Of a stretch of 64,000 nt of DNA, positions 37,827-50,066 are shown one piece after another. A model generated the notes under the pieces. It was not told the origin of the DNA and made no database searches. It saw only the letters and a program-made list of their open reading frames with translations. The stretch lies in contig NC_045145.1 of assembly GCF_008831285.2 (NCBI RefSeq), positions 18,226,802 to 18,290,801 of the forward strand, in the 5' to 3' direction. Both the position numbers and the translations under genes were made by a program. This DNA is from Nymphaea colorata. Lineage: Eukaryota; Streptophyta; Magnoliopsida; Nymphaeales; Nymphaeaceae. Position 1 is the first letter of the stretch. Each line of letters opens with the position of its first letter.

Positions 37827-37835
37827 TATAAATTA
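37827..37835 (+). promoter_or_regulatory. TATA box of laccase C
   Basis: TATAAATTA, 59 bp upstream of the ATG at 37886. The 170 bp around it, including TTTACCGTGGCAATGAA and GGCGAGGAAAGAAACAA, is nearly the same upstream of laccase B, so this looks like a retained core promoter. Confidence 0.65.
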
Positions 37836-37885
37836 AAGCCCTTCCTTGTGCTGGAATCCATGCATCCATCGTTGTGTACTCGAGA

Positions 37886-40800
37886 ATGGCTTTCCGCAAG
37901 CTCCTTCTTCTCCAGATTTTAGGCTTTCTTCTTTCATCCTCCTTGCTCGGTGCTTTGGCGAAAACCCATTACCACGACTTTGTTGTGAGTTTCTTTTTAG
38001 CATGCATGCAAGCGTGCACTCGTGCTTAATTGGTCTTAGAAGATGACATGCTCCTCCTTAACGAGAAGTTTATTACTCGTTTGAATTTCTCCGGAATACT
38101 GCACTCTCCTTCCTTTAGGACTTAGGAGAGACACCGAGCAATGGCATGTACCAAGTGTGCCGTGCTTTTCTAGGAATTGCAGGATGTTACTTATTGCTTG
38201 GTTTAATGATTTGATCCAAGCTCCTGGGGAGTTGAGATATTTTCAGGATTTTTTATAAAAGAATTGTCTTTTTGAAACTTTTAATTTTTCACAATTTTTT
38301 TATAGGCTGGTGATCTCTTTTTTACTGATTTGGAGTATTTGTCATTGCACACCACTTTAACGCACAAATAACCGGCTTTGTATTTGATGCTCTTTTTCCT
38401 CTCATTTCTATCTTTATAGGGATGGTTTTTACAATCATGAAGGGTAGTTCAGAAATTAAGGCTACAACACCCGCTATCGTATCGAGGGGCCCAATATATA
38501 TATATATATATATATAACCTGCTTTGATTAGATCCTGTCCCATATTTGACCAATTTAGATAATTCCCTTTTTTTTACCTTTATCGTCTCTTCATATTAAC
38601 CTGCTTTGATTAGATCCTGTCTCATATTTGAGCAATTTAGATAATTCCCTTTTACCCTTATCGTCTCCTCATATTCTTGCCACCATCCAAACTCCAACAT
38701 TTTGGAGAGCGTACCATCAATATTTTTTGTGTGTAGTAGCGACGGTGTTCTATGTGATTAGAATTTGGTAAAAAGAATATTGTGTTCTTTGGAACACATC
38801 CATGTTCTTATAAGACGTACTGCAAGAATAGTGTATTCTTGTGCTAAAGAAAATTAGATGACCATTATATCTAGTATTTGATTGTTATGTTTAGAAATAC
38901 ACTCATTGTCAAACTATATTTTCAGAAATATTCGATTACATGTTCTAGGAACGTGTTCCACGAACACAATATTCTACCCATCAGACGACTTCAGAGTGTG
39001 AAAAGGAAGTTGATAAAGTCTGAGCTCATGATTAATATATTTGTATAGCTAGGCTTTTCCTCGGCATCATTTGTCATTCGACAAAAACGCTTTGTTTCTT
39101 AGTACGTATTAAGTTTTCCTTTGGAACCACCGGAGCTTTGAACAATCTAATCGTGTTAGGGAGAAATCGGCTGGAAACTAAATTGCACCCAGTTCACAAT
39201 TTGAGCTCAATTCGCATTTTTCATGTTTTAAAGTGGCCTGACATCAAAGTTTTCTCTTCGCAGGTGGCACCAACTTCATACACGCGGCTGTGTGAGACAA
39301 AGGACATCCTGACCGTGAACGGCCAGTTTCCAGGACCAACTTTATATGTTCACAAAGGCGATACAGTGATCATCAACGTCTATAACCAGGCGCCTTACAA
39401 CGTCACCCTCCACTGGTACACATATTATATTTTCTCCGTATTTCCCTGTATATGTATATAAAGGAGAATGGTGTTTGCTTGATTAATGGCGACTGGTGAA
39501 AATGAGGCAGGCACGGGCTGAAGCAGCCGAGGAACCCCTGGTCGGATGGGCCGGAATACATCACCATGTGCGGCATCCAGCCGAAGGCAAATTTCACCTA
39601 CACGCTGATATTCAGCACGGAGGAAGGGACGATCTGGTACCACGCCCACAGCGACTGGACGCGTGCTACGGTGCATGGAGCCATCGTCATCTACCCACGG
39701 GAAGGAACCACATACCCCTTCCCCAAGCCCCACAAGGAATACACTGTAGTCATCGGTAAGCGCCCTTACAATCTCACTTGCAATATGAATGTTCATGGTG
39801 CAACCATAGTTGATTCAGATAAAGTTGGTAATGAGTTATGAAATTTTCGTTGCTGAGATGGGGAGAAATTCATTCTCTGTCGAGGTTCATGTTTATTCCG
39901 AGGCAATTTCAGCCGGCAACGCTATTTTATCTCCAGTTAATTTAGACAATGTTTCTGGGAAACTTGTGGGAATAGAGAAAGAGAAGTTCTGCTCAACCAA
40001 GCGAGATGTTTCCTACGTTTTTGTTCCAAGTCGAAGTCGATTTTTTCTTTATATATATATATATATATTCACGTTGAAAAACTCAATCGCAGGCGAGTGG
40101 TGGAAGGCTGATGTAATGGCGGTGATGCAACAAGCAATGCAGACTGGGGCCGATTTCAACCTTTCAGATGCCTACACCATTAATGGCCAACCTGGTGATC
40201 TTTATCCATGCTCAAAACCAGGTAACTTTTCTACCTGGATCCAGAGGTATTTACCAGAAGATATATAGATAGAAACAAATTACGAAAAAACGATAACCAG
40301 GTACTTGGTAACCTTTCAGGCCTGGAAGCTTTTTTTTTTTTTTAATTATTGGTTCGGATGAACGATGTCGAACGTCGCAACCATGAAAGGTGACGGAAAT
40401 GACAAAGTCAAGTCTCCATATTGTTGTTGAACATGGGAAAGGTTTCCCTGCAGAGTGGTTCAAAGTTCAAACAATAGTTTACACGACTCCAATATCCTAG
40501 AAAGTGTTTTTTTTTTTTTAAGAACAAAACGTAAGAAGTCAAAACAAAAATCCCTTGCCGGAAGAGATACCAAAAGAATCATTTGTCCTTGGAAAAAAAT
40601 CTTTAGAAATGAAATACTATATTAAAAAAATACTATTTCTGATAAGTCAAACTCAATTTGAAAAATTGGATTGGACTAGAACCAATTAATCAATCCGTCA
40701 AATGAGTTTTCTTGTAGCTCGCTCTTTGAACAAGTAGTTTTGTTTATCCGATTCTTCCCAATTCAAATAATCCATTAGTCGTTATGCAGCCTTCAACCAG

Positions 40801-42479
40801 CTCATGTTTCTGCGTATTCAATATTTTGCCAAAAATTACATGTAAAAGCGCCAATAAATCTCCACCGCACCTAGTATCGAAACCCAATTCCTAAAACCTC
40901 TTCTAGAAGCTTATCATGGTTTCAGGAGTTCATGATATCCTGGCTGAGCCACATCCCTTGGCATAATTAATCTGGTATGAACTGCCAAACCAAAGCCAGC
41001 CGATGAGAAAATCAATAAGAATTACATGCAAAGATAGATTTTGCATTCATGACAAGAACAATAACTAAACCTACCATGTCATCAAACTTATCATATATAA
41101 ATGCGATCTTCCCGGACCGCGGTTCGATCTCCGCTGACCCACTTTCTCATGGCTTGCAGGGACCGTCCGATTTCCATTCGAGTATGGGAAAACTTACCTC
41201 TTCCGGGTTATCGGCTCCGCGATGAGCAACGGCCACTTCTTCGGCATAGCAAATCACACGCTTGTATTAGTCGGCAGAGACGGCGCTTACCTGAAACCCC
41301 TTAGAACCAAATATTTCATGATAGGCCCAGGGCAGACGGCGGACATCCTTGTGAAAGCAAACCGACCTCCAAATCTCTATTACATGGCTGCTAGTCCCTA
41401 CTCTGCCGCTGAGGGCGTGGCTTTCGACAACACCACTGCCACTGCAATAGTCGAGTACGAGGGCTACAACCATTCCACTACCTCTCCCCAATTGCCTGAT
41501 CTTCCGCTGTTCAATGATACAATTGCTGTCAACAATGTGGCTAGGCGACAACGAAGTCTGGCTGACAAGAATCACCCCATTAACGTTCCCATGAAAATCG
41601 ACACGAAGCTAGAAATTACAGTTTCAGTTAATGAACTCCCATGCAACAATGGTACTTGCTTAGGGCCCAATGGAACGAGGTTATCTGCTAGCATGAACAA
41701 CATTTCATTTGTTACCCCAACGATCGACGTACTCCAAGCTTACTACAACAAGATCAAGAATGTTTACACAACTGACTTCCCGGACTTCCCGCCATACTAC
41801 TTCAATTTCACGGCGGATTCGTTCCCCAATGACATTCTTATTCCAACTCTCGGAACAAAAGTGAAGGTGCTGGAGTACAATGAAACGGTAGAGCTGGTGT
41901 TGCAAGGGACCAACTTGTTGGCAGGAGAGGATCATCCTATTCATCTACATGGGTACAGCTTCTATGTTCTCGCCCGAGGCTTTGGGAACTTTGATCCTGA
42001 GAAAGATCCACTGCAGTACAACCTGGTTGATCCTCCGAAATTAAATACAGTTGGACTTCCAAAGAATGGATGGGCAGTCGTGAGATTTAGAGCCAACAAC
42101 CCAGGTAAATTAAATTATGTTCCTCCTTCTGTACTATTTTCATTGATAGTTGCTGTTTCGATAGCCGAAAAGACGTCATTCTCTTTTGGAGGTTTTTTTT
42201 TTAATAGCTCTGTGTCATCTTCGAAAGCGCACATGCAGTTCACTGTTCATACAAGAGGGATGAGTTTGCCCAAACACAACCTGGATGGTGAATTGGGAAA
42301 TGTGTAAGGTCGAAGTTGGCTAAATGCATTGAGGGAGGGTTCGAATTTGGTTAATTCTAGTTAAAAAAACTAGAAACACTGCTGCCCAAATCTGGTTATA
42401 AGTTACACCCTTAATTGCTGGAATCTAGGTATTAAGTGCCACAGTGAAACAAATACTTGCAAAATGCTTTATATGTCAG

Positions 42480-42525
<46 letters not shown>

Positions 42526-42755
42526 GAGAGAAAGAAAGAGATATTAACTACTACTACTATGATCGCTGCTAATGGCTAAAAGGAGTAGACTGGTCTAATA
42601 CTGATCTTGGTGGTACCTGTGCAGGTGTTTGGTTGATGCATTGTCATTTGGACCGTCACTATTCTTGGGGGATGATTGCAGTCTTCATCGTCAAAAATGG
42701 TCCCACTGCCAATACAAGCCTATTGCCACCTCCACCATATATGCCTCCGTGTTGA
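37886..42755 (+). CDS. LAC: Laccase C (multicopper oxidase), six exons
   Basis: Closest relative of laccase B, predicted 566 aa, secreted. Exons: 37886-37984, 39264-39415, 39511-39755, 40093-40221, 41160-42104, 42625-42755. Exon sizes equal those of laccase B exactly, junctions are GT-AG, and there are no internal stops. Signal peptide residues 1-25. Copper blocks: HWHG at 83-86, YHAHSDW near 127-133, HPIHLHG from 467, and [13 protein letters not shown] at 528-540 (T1 Cys530, axial Met540). The C-terminus [10 protein letters not shown] is shared by all three laccases here. Exon 5 starts with [12 protein letters not shown], again without the INAALN stretch. The TATA box is intact. Introns 1 and 5 are longer than in laccase B. 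Likely role: oxidative coupling of phenolics in the cell wall. Confidence 0.93.
38516..38675. repeat. About 80-bp tandem duplication in laccase C intron 1
   Basis: Units 38516-38597 (82 bp) and 38598-38675 (78 bp), both starting AACCTGCTTTGATTAGATCC. A (TA)n tract precedes them (about 38494-38515). Laccase B intron 1 has only a short stretch here. Confidence 0.85.
42484..42522. repeat. (TG)n microsatellite in laccase C intron 5
   Basis: About 19 TG units within the 520-bp intron 5. The intron of laccase B (224 bp) lacks it, which explains part of the length difference. Confidence 0.95.
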
Positions 42756-44033
42756 GAAGATGCTTGACTAAACGGAGAAAAACACATCATGTTAATAGGC
42801 ATATTTGGTCTCCCTTATGGTTACTTTTACAGGGAATGAAGTTCAAAATATATAAATTTGATTTGTCATTGGCATATTTCTTGTAGCATGCAATAAACTT
42901 TGATGTTAACCATTGTTCGTTTGTTATAATAAACACCTTCTTCTTCTGCTCCTTCTTCTTCTTCTTCTTCTCTCTCTCTCTCTCCCTGTGTTTTTGGACG
43001 AGTTTTCTTCTCCTGCATTTGACCAGCAAACCCGGAAACATCTTAATATAGTCCTGTTGATGGAAAAACTGAAGTTATTCGTAATTGATCTACTACAAGT
43101 GAAAAAATGAGGGTGTGGCATCACATAACACGAGGTGACATTTGGTGCTCATCTTCCCAAGCAAGCCGAGCTGAACCGTCATTGGAGGAGAACCAACTTA
43201 GACCACCTTTATAACTTTCTTCTTTTAGAAGTGAATTCCCATCTTTCAGGTTTTCACGGAACACTACAAAGGTGAAATTCAAAGTAATCATCACTATTAC
43301 GAGTGAAACAATTCAATTACGAGAAATTTCTGGAAATGCTGATCACCTAATTTTAGAGAATCTTGCCCAGCTGCTAAATTTTACCAAATCATTGTTACGG
43401 TTCTCAGATTGGAAAAACGAAAATTAGTCAGATCTGATTGTTGCAATGTGATGAGATGCATCCAATTCAAATCTATATGGGCGGTGGAGTTTGCCTACAC
43501 CTAATGCTGATACTCCATATATGACTATATAAGAATTGCTATTCTGTTCCATCACAGATGCCCCGCCGCTTGCCATCTTTGAAAGACCTAATATTCATCA
43601 CCATAACTTCCTCTGGATGATCGATTCTGATGACTAGTTCTTGATTTGCCTAAAGTGATCTGCATTGCTTGTAGTCACTCATCTACAATGTGCTGCTTCC
43701 CAGATTATTTCTTTCCATTTTGCTCTTCTAAGTTCTAAAGGGTCCAATTCAGTGACCAGCCTGGTTATGAGAGGCTTACTATCTGTCTATCTGATTCACT
43801 ATTCCCTATTGTTGCAGGAAATGTCTGACATAGTTTGAGAAAGCAGGCCTCATAGAAGCTGGCATGAAATATCATACTTTCCAAGCTTGAAGTTAGCCAT
43901 GAACCTTGTTATGGTCTTCCATGTTTTCAAAAATAAACGCATGGTGTCGGTGTCTATTTAGTATGTCAATAAAAGTCATTGCGAGCAACTTAAAGCAGTG
44001 GCACAAAGGGGTATCTTGTGTGCCCTTGCCTTG

Positions 44034-44096
<63 letters not shown>

Positions 44097-45961
44097 ACAC
44101 CACCAACCAATTTTGACGTGACTGCGTCCATACTTTGGCAAACAACAACAAATTCAAGGATGAAGGGATAAGGTAAATTATCAGACAGAAAGATTCGGGC
44201 GAGATATTAGACAGTGTCCAGTCCATTGGCTGGCACACATCATGAGAAATAAGATCTTGCTCGGCAATTTGTGTATCTCAATCAATCGCCCCTTATCTTG
44301 TCTGAGGAACTTTTTCTGCAAATAGCCAAATAGGTAAACAGGGTTAAGCCAGACCCCTACCAGATTATTACAGAAAATTTACACCCATGCGTTTCTGTTC
44401 TTGACCTTTCTCAACTCGATTTCCATAATTTAAAACTAGATGGAGATTTTTCTGGCACCCGGTGAGATATTTTGCTTCGCCCATGCGTGGTCTTCCATTT
44501 TACCTACTTTCCTATTTCTTTAATTCGATATATATTGGCACATGTCCCATGCCCTGAATAATTATTTGGTGGAATGGAAAAATAGTTCATAACAGACATA
44601 CAATGAACTGGCCTGGAGCCCGGAGTGTTGCTAGAAGAGCTGCTGGCAATTTGGCTGGATTCAGCTAATCCTTTTTTCACTCACTTTGGCCCGTATCCAT
44701 TCATGACATGGGCATTCAAATTCCAAACTGATCGGCCAGACTGGCCTTCTGAGATATAACATTTAGTGCCATGGGCGTACGTATGTTTGATCTATCTAAA
44801 GTAGCCAGTCTGTTACTTATTTGATTTTAATGTATTAATCTAGTCATATCTTGAGATTCTGTCTACATCTCTTTAATAAACTAACCATGTTATGGGAACA
44901 TTTTTGGCTTTGCCGGACTGATTTATCTATAGGTACTGTAGTTATGCACAGCTGTGGAATCATTGGCACTGCACGCCATCTTATCAAATGGCGCACCTGT
45001 GTCTCCTAGTGCTGATCTTAGCTATAGTGTTATATGTCCTCCTTTCAATTCACTTGCCAACGATGGGAAAATTTAGCTGAGTTCAGCATTAACTGGCAGC
45101 TCTGAAAGTTGGTACCTTAATGGAAGTTCCTGAATTTAGTTTGCCCACAGCTCATCCTCAAGACCATGGTTTCCTAGAGACAAGGTGGGAGAAGTGTATA
45201 TTAAATGGCAGGCGTCCTTGCTTCCCTCTTGACCTGTACAAAGGTTCTTTGTTAAAACAAGGTGCGAAGTTGGTATATGGACTGTGCATGGCTAGAGTTT
45301 GCAGATTGCAGCGCCCATGGATTCTCACCACGGTTGACGTTAAGTTGTACTAAGAGCAGATTTAACTTACATACGCCTTAGCAAAGAGAACATGTGAATT
45401 ATATATGTAGCTGTTTCTCTATGTTCCGTTAGTGGATCTGATGATCTTCTTTTCTTTTTCTCGGGGGAGAATTAAAGTGCTCTGTGTCCAATTCCACATA
45501 ATGGGTAGGTGCCTTCTTGGTTAAGCATCATTATCTTGAGAACTTATGTGAAAACTAACATGACATTATTTTTAGATCTTAACTATGTTCTTGCTATACG
45601 TCATGTTGACATCTCAAATCAAATAAATACATCCATGGGAGGGGTTTTCGTGGTACGCTCTTGTTCCAAGGTAGGGCGGACCCAGAGATCTAAGCTACGA
45701 GGGCAAGAATGATTGACATGATCAGATGACCAGCACCTTAACAGCCAGTATCTAGGTTATGACCGACAGTGAATGGACCCATCACCCACTGGTTTGACAC
45801 GTTTATGAGAATGGAAAGAACCAAGGAGTTCTAGCTGGGTAGGTTTTCTTTAGGGTTTCCAAAATAATAATTGAATTAAATAGGCCAAGTGGACAAATTC
45901 CATGAATATATTTTTAGGTGATCGAAAGTATTACAATGCAATGGGTTGCTTGAAAAAGAAA
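42756..45961. other. Spacer downstream of laccase C
   Basis: The laccase C 3' region runs to about 43108, where homology to unit 1 stops. Beyond that I see no gene. The 77-codon frame at 45120-45353 is not recognised. A long (AT)n tract sits at 44034-44093. Confidence 0.5.
44034..44093. repeat. (AT)n microsatellite
   Basis: About 60 bp of alternating AT with one interruption (TACATA near 44047), continued by a short CA run. Confidence 0.95.
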
Positions 45962-46173
45962 AATCGCTGACAAAAAATCATTATGCCGGTTTCTTCCGGT
46001 GGATGGATTCATCAAAATTCACCTGTTCCAATAACAAATAAACCCCGTTTGAATGATCATGGATTAAGAGAAAAATTAATGGGGATGGAACATAATTGTT
46101 ATGGAGGACCGGCAAGGCGTAATGATCTCTTATATATTTTTTCTCCAAGTGCATGTAACATAGGTTTAGCATT
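45962..46173 (+). pseudogene. petD: Plastid petD fragment in the nucleus (NUPT)
   Basis: The translated stretch from about 46031 reads [33 protein letters not shown] and ACNIGLA. This is the start of exon 2 of cytochrome b6/f subunit IV, with substitutions and an internal loss of about 20 bases after LLYIF. The bases before it, including GCCGG...GGATGGATTCATCAAAATTCACCTGTTCCAATAAC, resemble the 3' end of the plastid petD group II intron. Intron and exon together imply that DNA, not spliced RNA, was transferred. The gene's remaining two thirds are absent. It is clearly non-functional. The matching from memory should be confirmed by alignment. Confidence 0.8.
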
Positions 46174-49100
46174 TGCCAACGGTTCTCTCCATAAAGCCTG
46201 GGGACCTAAAGCCCATGGGATTTGAAATGAAGATGTTGTAGAAGTCCGACCAATTATGCCATGCTCTCAGCCAGGTTAATTCAGTTTAGGGATATAGGAG
46301 AAAAAATATATGTTGTTACATTTATTTTTCAAAAAACATAATTGGAAAATATGTAAAAAATAATTAAAGTTTAAACCGTGAATTAAACATCTACAATAAT
46401 AAAAAAGAAGAGTAACACATATGACGCTCTTTTATCAGCCGATAAATCAAATCGGCTTATTCGGGATTCAATTTGAACCGGCGGAGAGTATAACAATTTT
46501 TCCCTACTTTCTTTTTTTGAGAGGAGGAATACCAAGCACCCCAAAACCCAAACTCTTGCGGGGAACTTTCCAGCACATACTGTAGCTACCTCGGTTTGTT
46601 CAAGTCTCATGGTGGTTAAGTGATCTCCACTTCCTATTCCCAAATACTAAGGTTTAATAATGACAGTCTCAAGGGGATATTGGAAGCTGAGAAAATGAAT
46701 ATATTTTCGTTCGAGAAAAAGTTGTGAAAGCGAAGTTTTTACTTAGATATCAACGCTGTTTGCTTCAATGCAATGAAAGCAGTTTCTTGGTGTTTTTCAT
46801 GTTAAATAAATGTGTGCAGTACGGCGTGTGGCAGGGGCCTAGGCTTCTAAAAAATTTATTTTCAAGAAAGAAAAACTGCAGGTTTCTTATGACTGTGCTT
46901 CTCAACTGGAAACTAAGCTCAGGGGATTTAGCTAATTCATTACAGATTGAATTCCCCAATATCGTTCTTTTACTAATTTGTGCATAGACAGCTGGGACCG
47001 ACTCTTTCCATGGAGTTTCCTCCCCCCAATCCACCGTCTTGGATCACAACCATCCCACTGGTTGCACGGGCATCTCATGGAAACCGAGGGAGAAGCTTAG
47101 AAGCAAGTGAAAGGGCAACACCGCTGCTTCTTAAATGTATAGAAAACGTGTTGAATCTAGGCATCTTAGTCTAAGAGCGAATCAAGGGCCAGTGAGATGG
47201 AGAATGATCCTCTAAAAAATTGATAAACCCATTTGTCAACTCAATTTTTTATTGTTGCATCGAGAGATGTCTTGCTTAATTACTCAAAATGCTCTCTTGC
47301 GGAAACCCAAAAATTTGGCCGTCATTACAATATTTTTCCCAAAACGGCTTCAGGGGAAGAGATTTCACACTAGTGTTGGTTTTTAAGCAACAAGTGGGAA
47401 TCGTTTCTATGGATAATTTTCTATTCAGCAATTCAAGGTGTAAAGATTATGAAAAAACTCAAAGCGTGGCCCCTTTTCTTTTGCAGTAAGAAGAAACCAC
47501 TCCTTTTATTGCTGTTACCAAGCTGCTGGTAGAGTGCAAGGTCGTAAAAGTGAAGTTTCGAAAGGTGTTTAAACACTTAAATCAAGTCTCAAAAAGTACC
47601 ACTCGGTAGCCGCAACATCTTCCTCATGGTGTTTAAGATTTGGTGCCTAATGCCCACCCGTGAACACCTTTCGTGCAGTGTTCCTCGATTGGTACTTTTT
47701 AGGTTATTTGTCCCAGAAAGAAAGATCATGCATTCCTCGCGATCACACCAAAGAGTAAAACGAGCATTGCATAATTAACCACCAAACTCAAGTTCATGAT
47801 ACGTAACGTATATTATGTACTTGGAAAATTTCGTGAGTTTTTGTAGCCACTGCAATTACAAGGGGCATCTTCAGGCATAATGCTGAAGATGTTTTGCTTC
47901 TTTGGTTCAGAAGAGTGATTTGGCAGACTACGGGACTTGAAGGCCATAACCATTAGAGTTAAAAAGCTTCTCATCTGCTCGACAGAGCAGGAAACCGACA
48001 ATGGTAGCTCCCAATTACAACTGGTTAGGCGTGGGAAACTGTTGACTAGAGACAGATCTAGTTTCTCAAACATATATAGCACCAACCCAACTTGCTTGAT
48101 TAATTTAAACCTTTCTTAACTAATAAGGAGTAACGAATGCTACACCAACCTAGCCACTCCACAGAAGTTTCCTGCTACGTACTCTTAACTAGATGTCTTT
48201 CACATATGGCTTCAAGAACCATCCTGATCAGAACCCATCTCCATACTATCATTACTAAAATTGTTCTCCTTAAAATGCTGTACCTACCACTATTAATTAT
48301 TATTACTGTACATTAAGTTGACATTACTGGTGGCTTGAGTTAGTAGATATTTATTGGCATTTACCTTTTCACGAGTGTGAGATTGTCTCTACTTCCAATG
48401 GGTGGCTCCTTCAACCGATCAGTGAATCAAGGAGTTACTTGGATTGCAAGTCTCTCTCTCTCTCTCTCTCTCCGTGTAAGCATTCTTTCAGCTTTAGCTG
48501 CACAACTCGGTTTCATATTTGGCTTCAGGTTGGGTTACATGGAAGCATTCGTACCTTCTTTCCATGTTTCTCAAACGATGAACCTCTCAGATCTCCATGC
48601 GTGTGGCCGCATGTTCAGTAGCAGAATCCCGAACAACACTAACTTTTCCCGAAAACCAAGGTGGGCGATGCTCACGATGCTTCCCGTAATCTTCAGCTAT
48701 ACGTATTCGCAAATTAAGAAGCTGGTAATGTATTCACTGTAGTTGCAGCAATGGATAAGGGTTCAGATGCTAAGAGATCATCTGAATTATGTAGCAGATA
48801 ATGACGCTTTTTGTACTGTTCTGTAATCAGACATGCGGTTCCGTTTTTCTTGACGATCGCTTTTCGTGTAGTAATACTACATATTATAGACAGCAATTCT
48901 CTGCTTCGAGGCAATATTTTCATTATTAGACTTGAAAATCCAGAGAGCTAGCTGATTACTGTGTAACAGTGTCTGTTTTTTTTTTTCCTTTATTTGTCTT
49001 GACAATTAATTTGTGAAGCCAATTGCTTGCTAAAGGTTCTAATGGAGTAGTTAGTACTTCTGCTTTTTGCAAACATCGCTGAGGTAAAACCTCCTCATTG

Positions 49101-49179
49101 GGATCGTTGACATGCATTTTCCAAATTGCATGTAATATTTTCATGACATCCGGCGCATGGATAAGAGTCAACCCCAACT

Positions 49180-49236
<57 letters not shown>

Positions 49237-49930
49237 GGTGACTTTGGCTTAATAATTGAAAATCTAAACTGGGTCAAGTCGACATTTAAATTATATACTT
49301 ATAGGCAAACTGCTCAGCTATCGCAAGTTTAGTAATTGTCATCCTCCCCCCTCTAGAGGTCAAGCTTGACTTAGCTCGTGGCAAGGACGAGATAAAGCTC
49401 GAAGGCTTTCTATTTGGTTTGTGCGGTTTACTAATTTACTAGCATCAGCAATCAAATATACTAATTGGATACAAGAGAAAAAACCTTTAACAACCAAAAT
49501 CGCAACTAATAAATGGTTGTAGTTACATATTTATACCAGCGTCTCTCTTTTACGGAGTAGTAGTAGGTAGACCATTCTCGTCCATAGATCAACGAGAAAC
49601 TGTATCCTTAGCTCACTTTTATGGGTCCTAACCCATGTTATGAGTATGTGACATGCACCTGTACAAATGTGGAGCCCAGTTCCTAGCCTTACCTTGAGTT
49701 GTGATGAGCTCAAACTTGGCTTGGTTCACCAAAATGAAGCCGAGCTCAGCTTGAACAGCCTGCTCGAATTCCAAGACATACTTACGCTTCAAGGCACCGA
49801 GTTCCCTCTTTTAACGAGCCGAACCAACAACGGGAAATGTACTTAAAAATATACATGAAACTATACCTCAAGTCTCAACAGCATTTTAAATCCATGGAGT
49901 TTAGAGGTATCTCCCCACCAAACTCCCCTC
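46174..49930. other. Gene-free spacer upstream of the P450
   Basis: AT-rich with no recognised gene. The 121-codon frame at 48377-48742 contains a CT-rich simple tract (48453-48472) and no family motif. Others (46724-46987, 47289-47489, 47937-48119) are similar noise. The part next to 50067 should include the P450 promoter. Confidence 0.5.
49182..49234. repeat. (AT)n microsatellite
   Basis: About 26 uninterrupted AT units. Confidence 0.95.
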
Positions 49931-49938
49931 TATATAAG
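49931..49938 (+). promoter_or_regulatory. TATA box of the CYP78A gene
   Basis: TATATAAG, 136 bp upstream of the ATG at 50067, followed by a CT-rich leader as in many plant 5' UTRs. Confidence 0.7.
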
Positions 49939-50066
49939 AGCCACCACCCTCCCCACATTCCTTCACAGTTCACAACACTGCCTCCTTCTCTCTCACTTTC
50001 TCTTCCATCGACCTGTTCACTACTGCAAGTACTCTCCAACTGTCCCTAGCGAGCACGAGAAAGAAC

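Larger units (their letters stand above)
29880..43108. repeat. Segmental tandem duplication, unit 2
   Basis: Direct repeat of 20754-29880, joined to it without a spacer. It is about 4.1 kb longer because of extra DNA at about 30170-32105, 33175-33955, 34255-34540, 35345-35750, 35925-36885 and within laccase C intron 1. These extra blocks include small transposons and simple repeats that unit 1 lacks. It holds laccase C and its upstream region. Confidence 0.85.

Noticed and set aside
41121-41135. tRNA T-arm-like GGTTCGATCTCCGCTG
   Set aside because: It is in laccase C intron 4. The matching place in laccase B is not conserved, and no acceptor stem or anticodon arm fits around it.
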